Shown here: positions 30,711 through 34,875 of the stretch, in pieces
How positions within the stretch are numbered: position 1 is the stretch's first letter
How the letters are laid out: every line of letters begins with the position of its first letter
Source: Oscillospiraceae bacterium
Lineage (GTDB): Bacteria > Bacillota > Clostridia > Oscillospirales > CAG-272
Assembly: GCA_015064085.1 (NCBI GenBank)
Contig: SVSX01000017.1
Coordinates: forward strand, 1-34,875
Direction: 5' to 3'
DNA: 34,875 nt
Notes under the pieces: generated by a model
Seen by the model: only the letters and a program-made list of their open reading frames with translations
The model's database searches: none
Told to the model about the DNA's origin: nothing
Program-made: the position numbers and the translations under genes

Positions 30711-32396
30711 ATGCCATCTGCACAGGATATGATGCAATTAATCCAGAGCCTTATCTGGCTTCTTGCGGGCGTCGGTGTGTTCATTGTAGGTATGAACTTT
30801 ATGAGCGACGCGCTCGAGAAGAGCGCAGGCAGGGGAATGAAAACTCTGCTTGAGAAGATAAGCAACAACCGCCTCTCCGGCGTAGGTATCGGAGCGGGTG
30901 TCACCGCGATAATCCAGAGCTCGTCAGCGACCTCGGTTATGGTTATCGGTCTTGTAAACGCAGGCGTTATGACGCTTATGCAGGCGACTCCGATCATCAT
31001 GGGAGCAAATATCGGTACGACCATCACCGGCGTTCTCGTAGCTCTTAAAAACGATTACTTCAATATGGTAATGTATCTTCTCGCCTTTGCGGGAGTTATG
31101 ATGGGCTTCGTCAAGAATGAGAGAATTAAGATAGCAGGCAGCCTCTTTAGCGGCCTCGGTCTTATTTTCGTAGGACTTGAGGTTATGAGCAGCGAGCAGG
31201 CCTTTGGCAATCCGCTGGTTGAGAATATGTTCACAGAGATATTCAAGACCATTGATTTCCCCCTTCTTCTGATTCTCGTCGGCGTTATTTTCACCGCGCT
31301 TATTCAGAGCTCGTCCGCAGCTACCGGTGTCGTTATCACCATGGTTGGCACAGGGGTGCTTCCTCTTGATTACGCGCTGTTTATTATCCTCGGTGCGAAT
31401 ATCGGTACGTGCGTTACAGCGCTTCTTGCGTCTGTTGGCGCCAACGCTAACTCCAAGCGCGTAGCTCTTATCCATTTCACCTTTAACGTGATCGGTACGA
31501 TGCTGTTTACTGCGATTATCTGGATATTCAAAGAGCCTATCGTAAACTTCCTTGTATCTCTCTTCCCGGGTAGCGATCCTATGTCGCTTCAGATGAGAGT
31601 ATCCGCCTTCCACGTTGTATTTAACGTCACAACGACGTTGATGTTGCTTCCGTTTGTTAAGCAGCTTGTTGACTACTCTTGCCTTGTTATCAAGGATAAA
31701 AATGAGGCAGAAACTAATCTTGCGCTTAAGTTTGTTGACGACAGACTCCTTGGCATGCCTTCCGTAGCTCTTATGCAGGTTAAGAAGGAAATGGATTATA
31801 TGCTCTCTTTGGTTGAGGAAAATACCAATCTTTCATTCGTCGCTATGGACACGGGATCACTTGAATATGATGAGAGTATCAGAAGAAACGAGGAGATCAT
31901 CGACTTTACCAACAGCGCCCTGACAAAGTTCCTTATTCAGCTTTCCACCGGTGTAGATCAGAGCAACGAGAGAGTCATCGGCTCCTACTTCCACGTTCTT
32001 AATGACCTTGAGAGAATCGGTGACCACGCCGAGAACTTCCACGAGATCGGCACTGAGATGATCGGCAAGAAGATCAGCTTCTCAGAGAAGGCGCGTGGAG
32101 AAATCGCTTCCATGCGCGATAGCGTTATAGAGATGTTCTCGATCTCTAAGGATGCCTTCGAAAATCTCAACAGAGATGAGCTTCCCAAGCTTGCAGAGCT
32201 TGAGGAGAGTGTTGACGGCAAGAAAAAGAGCCTTATCGCAAGTCACTTCGCGCGTCTTGCAGAGGGCAACTGCAACGTTGACGTCAGCCCCTACTACTCG
32301 TCTGTAGTCGTTGGACTTGAGAGAGTCGCAGACCACCTTGTAAACGTAGGATACAGTATCGTCAACCCCACCGGCTCGCAGGATGAATACGATTAA
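30711..32396 (+). CDS. Na+/phosphate cotransporter family protein with PhoU-like domain
   Basis: The 561-residue protein has two Na/Pi-cotransporter repeats in residues about 10-310, with the family signatures ITAIIQSSSATSVMVIGLVN and FTALIQSSSAATGVVITMVG (QSSSA motifs) and two IMGANIGTTITGVL-like segments. From about 345 to 560 a cytoplasmic PhoU-like helical domain follows (HVLNDLERIGDHAENFHEIG, GLERVADHLVNVGYSIVN). It imports phosphate or possibly another anion, and the PhoU part probably senses or gates. A permease gene follows by 21 bases in the same transcript. The length suits the NptA/YjbB group. Confidence 0.92.
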   Translation: MPSAQDMMQLIQSLIWLLAGVGVFIVGMNFMSDALEKSAGRGMKTLLEKISNNRLSGVGIGAGVTAIIQSSSATSVMVIGLVNAGVMTLMQATPIIMGANIGTTITGVLVALKNDYFNMVMYLLAFAGVMMGFVKNERIKIAGSLFSGLGLIFVGLEVMSSEQAFGNPLVENMFTEIFKTIDFPLLLILVGVIFTALIQSSSAATGVVITMVGTGVLPLDYALFIILGANIGTCVTALLASVGANANSKRVALIHFTFNVIGTMLFTAIIWIFKEPIVNFLVSLFPGSDPMSLQMRVSAFHVVFNVTTTLMLLPFVKQLVDYSCLVIKDKNEAETNLALKFVDDRLLGMPSVALMQVKKEMDYMLSLVEENTNLSFVAMDTGSLEYDESIRRNEEIIDFTNSALTKFLIQLSTGVDQSNERVIGSYFHVLNDLERIGDHAENFHEIGTEMIGKKISFSEKARGEIASMRDSVIEMFSISKDAFENLNRDELPKLAELEESVDGKKKSLIASHFARLAEGNCNVDVSPYYSSVVVGLERVADHLVNVGYSIVNPTGSQDEYD

Positions 32397-32417
32397 TAAA
32401 CTATTGGGAGATAAATT

Positions 32418-33686
32418 ATGATTTGGGCAATCATTTTATTCGCAGTAACCTACGTTCTGATGCTTGTTTTCACCAAGTACAGACCGTACATAGCGCTTGG
32501 TTCGGCGCTCCTGTTCGTTGTAACGGGTATGCTTCCTATTGGAAAGCTGTTTGGCGCAATAGACTTTAACGTAATTATGATGATTGCGGGTACGATGGGC
32601 CTTGTCGCGCTGTTCATTGAGAGCAAAATGCCCGAGTTGCTTGCCGACCTAATAATGGAGAAGGTTCCAAATGTAATGTGGGCGGCGGTTGCAATGTCGC
32701 TTTTTGCAGGCGTTATTTCCGCATTCGTGGATAACGTTGCTACTGTTCTTATGATCGCTCCCGTTGCGCTTGAGATCTGTAAGAAGCTCAATACCAATCC
32801 CGTCCCGTTTATTATCGCTATCTCGGTTTCCTCTAACCTTCAGGGCGCAGCAACGCTCGTTGGCGATACTACCGCAATTATGCTCGGTTCGGCTCTCGGA
32901 ATGAGCTTTACCGATTTCTTCTGGTATAAGGGAAGACCGGGTATATTCTTCGCTGTTGAGCTTGGTGCGGTCCTTTCCGCGCTTATAATCGCCTTCCTCT
33001 TCAGAAAGGAAAAGGCGGCTATTCCCAAGACGGGTGAGCGCACCAAAGTTACTGATTATGTTCCGACCATTCTTCTTGCGGGCACGATAGTATTGCTTAT
33101 CGGAGCATCATTCATTCCCAACAAGCCCGATATAACAAACGGCCTTATTTGTTGCGTGTTGCTCGTTATCGGTCTCGTATACAATTACTGCAAGAAGAGA
33201 AATCTTTCGGGTATAACCGCTCCGCTTAAGGAGATAGACTTCCAGACCATCGGACTTCTTCTCGGTCTCTTCATTATGATTGGCGGTATTTCGGAGCAGG
33301 GCGTTATTGCAGCTGCTGCAAACCTTCTTGCCAAGCTTGGAGGCGGTAACGTATTCCTTCTTTATACCGTTATCGTATGGGCGTCCGTACTCATTTCCGC
33401 GTTTATTGATAACATCCCCTACGTTGCTACGATGATCCCCGTTATCGCGGGACTTGCAGCCGCGCTTAAGGTTGATCCCACCGTTCTTTACTTTGGACTT
33501 CTCTCGGGTGCTACCCTCGGCGGTAACTGTACTCCCATCGGCGCATCCGCTAACATTACCGGTATCGGCATCCTCAGAAAGGAAGGCTACACCGTAAAGA
33601 ACTCCGACTTCTTCAAGATCGGTATCCCGTTCACCCTCGCGGCAATTATCCCCGCGTATATCTACCTCTGGCTTATCTTCGGTTAA
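32418..33686 (+). CDS. ArsB/SLC13-type (ion-transporter superfamily) permease
   Basis: The 422-residue protein has about eleven transmembrane helices and two inverted halves, each with the conserved hairpin region (SAFVDNVATVLMIAPVALE and SAFIDNIPYVATMIPVIAG) and the glycine-rich LGGNCTPIGASANITGIGIL near the end. This is the ArsB/CitMHS/NhaD-type superfamily fold. Substrate could be an organic acid, arsenite or sodium; it cannot be told. GGGAG precedes the ATG. It shares the transcript of the phosphate transporter, which hints at an anion-related role, and ends at a strong terminator. Confidence 0.85.
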   Translation: MIWAIILFAVTYVLMLVFTKYRPYIALGSALLFVVTGMLPIGKLFGAIDFNVIMMIAGTMGLVALFIESKMPELLADLIMEKVPNVMWAAVAMSLFAGVISAFVDNVATVLMIAPVALEICKKLNTNPVPFIIAISVSSNLQGAATLVGDTTAIMLGSALGMSFTDFFWYKGRPGIFFAVELGAVLSALIIAFLFRKEKAAIPKTGERTKVTDYVPTILLAGTIVLLIGASFIPNKPDITNGLICCVLLVIGLVYNYCKKRNLSGITAPLKEIDFQTIGLLLGLFIMIGGISEQGVIAAAANLLAKLGGGNVFLLYTVIVWASVLISAFIDNIPYVATMIPVIAGLAAALKVDPTVLYFGLLSGATLGGNCTPIGASANITGIGILRKEGYTVKNSDFFKIGIPFTLAAIIPAYIYLWLIFG

Positions 33687-33716
33687 TAAAGACGGCCAAA
33701 AAGACGCGAATAACAA

Positions 33717-33750
33717 AAACAGACCTTGCCTTCTTTGCAAGGTCTGTTTT
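33717..33750 (+). terminator. Terminator after permease
   Basis: A perfect 13-base inverted repeat (33717-33729 with 33737-33749), 7-base loop, T-rich tail. Confidence 0.9.
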
Positions 33751-33819
33751 TCTTCAGTTAAAGTCTCGCATAGGCTTTCATTTGCGGCAATTATTATATG
33801 CGTAATTTTCTTCTTATGC

Positions 33820-33853
33820 AAAAACCGCCAAGGAGCTTTTTGCTCTTTGGCGG
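33820..33853 (-). terminator. Terminator after acetyltransferase gene
   Basis: Arms 33825-33836 and 33842-33853 (one mismatch), 5-base loop, and TTTTT on the minus strand. Confidence 0.85.
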
Positions 33854-33864
33854 CATGTTTACGT

Positions 33865-34518
33865 TTAACGAACTATAGAAGAATGACTGTATATATAGAA
33901 TTCCTCCTGACTCGGCATCCATTTCTTTTCCTTATGTGGAAAAGTTGCGTCGAATGCTTCGACCGCAGAGATGTCCTCACAGCAGTCGGCGGCGGTAGAT
34001 GGAATGTACATCCACTTTCTTCTGTCAAGCGCGTTCGGCACAAGCTCGCAAACGAGAAGTGCCGTAGGGAAATTGCCGTCTACAACAAAGCTGACGTTCT
34101 TCTTTTTGCAACTTACGAAACCACGGCTGACATAGTTGCCCGGATTGCCGAAATTGATGTTTACATCGTAGCCCATCTTGCGTGCTACCTCAAAGGAATG
34201 CTCGATCAATATCTTGCCGAGCTTCTGCCTTTGATATTCGGGAGCAACGCACAGCGGACCGAAGGAAAGTATCTCCTTCCGCTCACCGTTCTCGTCCTCA
34301 AGCCAAGCCTTCGTGTACATAATATTTCCAACAATCTCACCGTCAAGCTCAAGCACGAATGCAAGCTCGGGAATGAAGTCGGGATGCTTACGCATCATAT
34401 GGACGAAATAATGTTCGTCCGCGCCCGGTTTATAGACGTTCCAAAACGCCTCGCGTGTAAGTTCTTCAACTGCTCTGTAGTCTTTTTCTGTTTCTAAACG
34501 TATCGTCAAATTGTTCAT
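33865..34518 (-). CDS. GNAT-family N-acetyltransferase
   Basis: The 217-residue protein has an N-terminal GNAT domain (residues 1-150): MNNLTIRLETEKDYRAVEEL, VLELDGEIVGNIMYTKAWLE, and the acetyl-CoA loop LCVAPEYQRQKLGKILIEHS (Q/R-x-x-G-x-G/A variant, QRQKLGK) followed by YDVNINFGNPGNYVSRGF. A C-terminal 65-residue extension has many aromatic residues. The pattern matches 'predicted N-acetyltransferase YhbS'-like proteins, probably acting on a small molecule. AAAGGA lies 7 bases before the ATG. A long structured leader precedes it. Confidence 0.88.
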   Translation of the reverse strand: MNNLTIRLETEKDYRAVEELTREAFWNVYKPGADEHYFVHMMRKHPDFIPELAFVLELDGEIVGNIMYTKAWLEDENGERKEILSFGPLCVAPEYQRQKLGKILIEHSFEVARKMGYDVNINFGNPGNYVSRGFVSCKKKNVSFVVDGNFPTALLVCELVPNALDRRKWMYIPSTAADCCEDISAVEAFDATFPHKEKKWMPSQEEFYIYSHSSIVR

Positions 34519-34664
34519 TTTTAAATCCTTTCATAGTTGTGACGCTCAACACGAGAGGAATGCCGAGAATGTATTTGCAAACCTCTCGTTTACAGTACAA
34601 TCTCCAAAAGGTTGGTGTTTTTCAAACAGCACACTCCGATAAAAATATTCAAGCCAAGGCTTGT
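34519..34664 (-). promoter_or_regulatory. Long structured leader of acetyltransferase gene
   Basis: About 145 bases of leader carry a CAAGCC/GGCTTG inverted repeat at its 5' end (34650-34663) and an 8-base perfect stem (34551-34558 with 34582-34589) 30 bases before the ribosome binding site. No gene fits. Function unknown. Confidence 0.35.
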
Positions 34665-34670
34665 AAAGAT

Positions 34671-34699
34671 ATTATATCATAAAAATGTGAATAGTTCAA
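34671..34699 (-). promoter_or_regulatory. Promoter of acetyltransferase gene
   Basis: TTGAAC (34699-34694), 17-base spacer, TATAAT (34676-34671). Confidence 0.72.
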
Positions 34700-34720
34700 T
34701 CACCTTTACTTACGAATCGG

Positions 34721-34749
34721 TTGAAAAGTTCATAGAAATATGATATAAT
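34721..34749 (+). promoter_or_regulatory. Promoter of the last gene
   Basis: TTGAAA (34721-34726), 17-base spacer, TATAAT (34744-34749). It is back to back with the acetyltransferase promoter. Confidence 0.75.
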
Positions 34750-34789
34750 AAACTCACCGATAAATAAGAATTTGATGGAGGTAGTGTAC

Positions 34790-34875
34790 ATGGAAAAATT
34801 GACGAAGGAAGTAGACGCAATTCTGTTGGAACGATTCGGCAAGGATAGTATTATTGCTCTGGCAACTGCTATTGA
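34790..34875 (+). CDS. Pyridoxamine-phosphate-oxidase-like protein, N-terminal part
   Basis: The ATG at 34790 follows GGAGG (34777-34781). The 28 residues present (MEKLTKEVDAILLERFGKDS, then IIALATAI) look like the start of small flavin-binding split-barrel proteins related to pyridoxamine 5'-phosphate oxidase. The rest lies outside the window, so the family is a good guess and the substrate is not known. Confidence 0.55.
   Translation, partial: MEKLTKEVDAILLERFGKDSIIALATAI

Noticed and set aside
33108-33821. 237-codon minus-strand frame across the permease end.
   Set aside because: Antisense shadow of the permease plus a terminator; highly polar, no family.
1-34875. CRISPR arrays, tRNA or rRNA genes.
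   Set aside because: No regularly spaced repeats, cloverleaf with T-loop signature or ribosomal RNA blocks were found by eye; a covariance search would be needed for certainty.

Overview
The window looks like chromosomal DNA of an uncultured gut-type Clostridia (Bacillota). The reasons are strong AGGAGG-type ribosome binding sites, repeated TTGNNN-17-TATAAT promoters, a cobalamin riboswitch ahead of an ECF-type transporter, Gram-positive lipoproteins, a GntR/YtrA-type regulator next to an ABC gene, and plant-polysaccharide enzymes. No tRNA, rRNA or CRISPR array was seen. All family names come from reading the proteins, not from searches.

Region 1 (1 to about 6990) is a scrambled prophage remnant on the minus strand. 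It joins a replication block (clamp-like fragment, SSB, RecT, DUF1351 tail) to a head block (terminase tail, SPP1-type portal, MuF head protein, small partner, baseplate-like protein) in an unusual order, with truncated genes at several seams. At its right end the last codons of a serine recombinase abut the terminase tail, and the remnant interrupts an ABC-transporter ATPase gene exactly at the Walker A codons. At its left end lies the tail of a BlaI/MecI-type repressor gene.

Region 2 (6984-18176) is host DNA: the ABC stub and its GntR repressor with a palindromic operator, a cardiolipin synthase, then a four-gene operon (response regulator, histidine kinase, two membrane proteins) preceded by an elaborate structured leader with a perfect anti-Shine-Dalgarno sequence. 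Next come two tandem pectate-lyase-fold proteins (one lipoprotein, one without signal peptide), an Ig-like lipoprotein and a GNAT-like acyltransferase.

Region 3 (18131-23965) has a possible unannotated small minus-strand transcript encoding an 18-residue peptide. It is followed by an operon for an AlkD-like protein, a RibD-C/DHFR-like reductase and an MFS transporter. An AT-rich XRE regulator with an orphan MobV-type oriT follows, flanked by imperfect inverted repeats. Then comes a cobalamin riboswitch controlling a DUF4430 (transcobalamin-like) lipoprotein and an ECF S component, probably a vitamin B12 uptake pair.

Region 4 (24086-34875) is ordinary host metabolism: two alpha/beta hydrolases, a PlsC-type acyltransferase with a zinc ribbon, a helical protein of unknown function, a GH36 alpha-galactosidase, a Na/Pi cotransporter with PhoU domain, an ArsB/SLC13-like permease, a GNAT acetyltransferase with a long structured leader and the start of a pyridoxamine-phosphate-oxidase-like gene. 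The best candidates for something undescribed are the two-component-system leader (9300-9434), the inverted-repeat XRE/oriT cassette (21132-22622), the small transcript (about 18318-18135) and the MuF tail with its coupled small partner (3315-4869).
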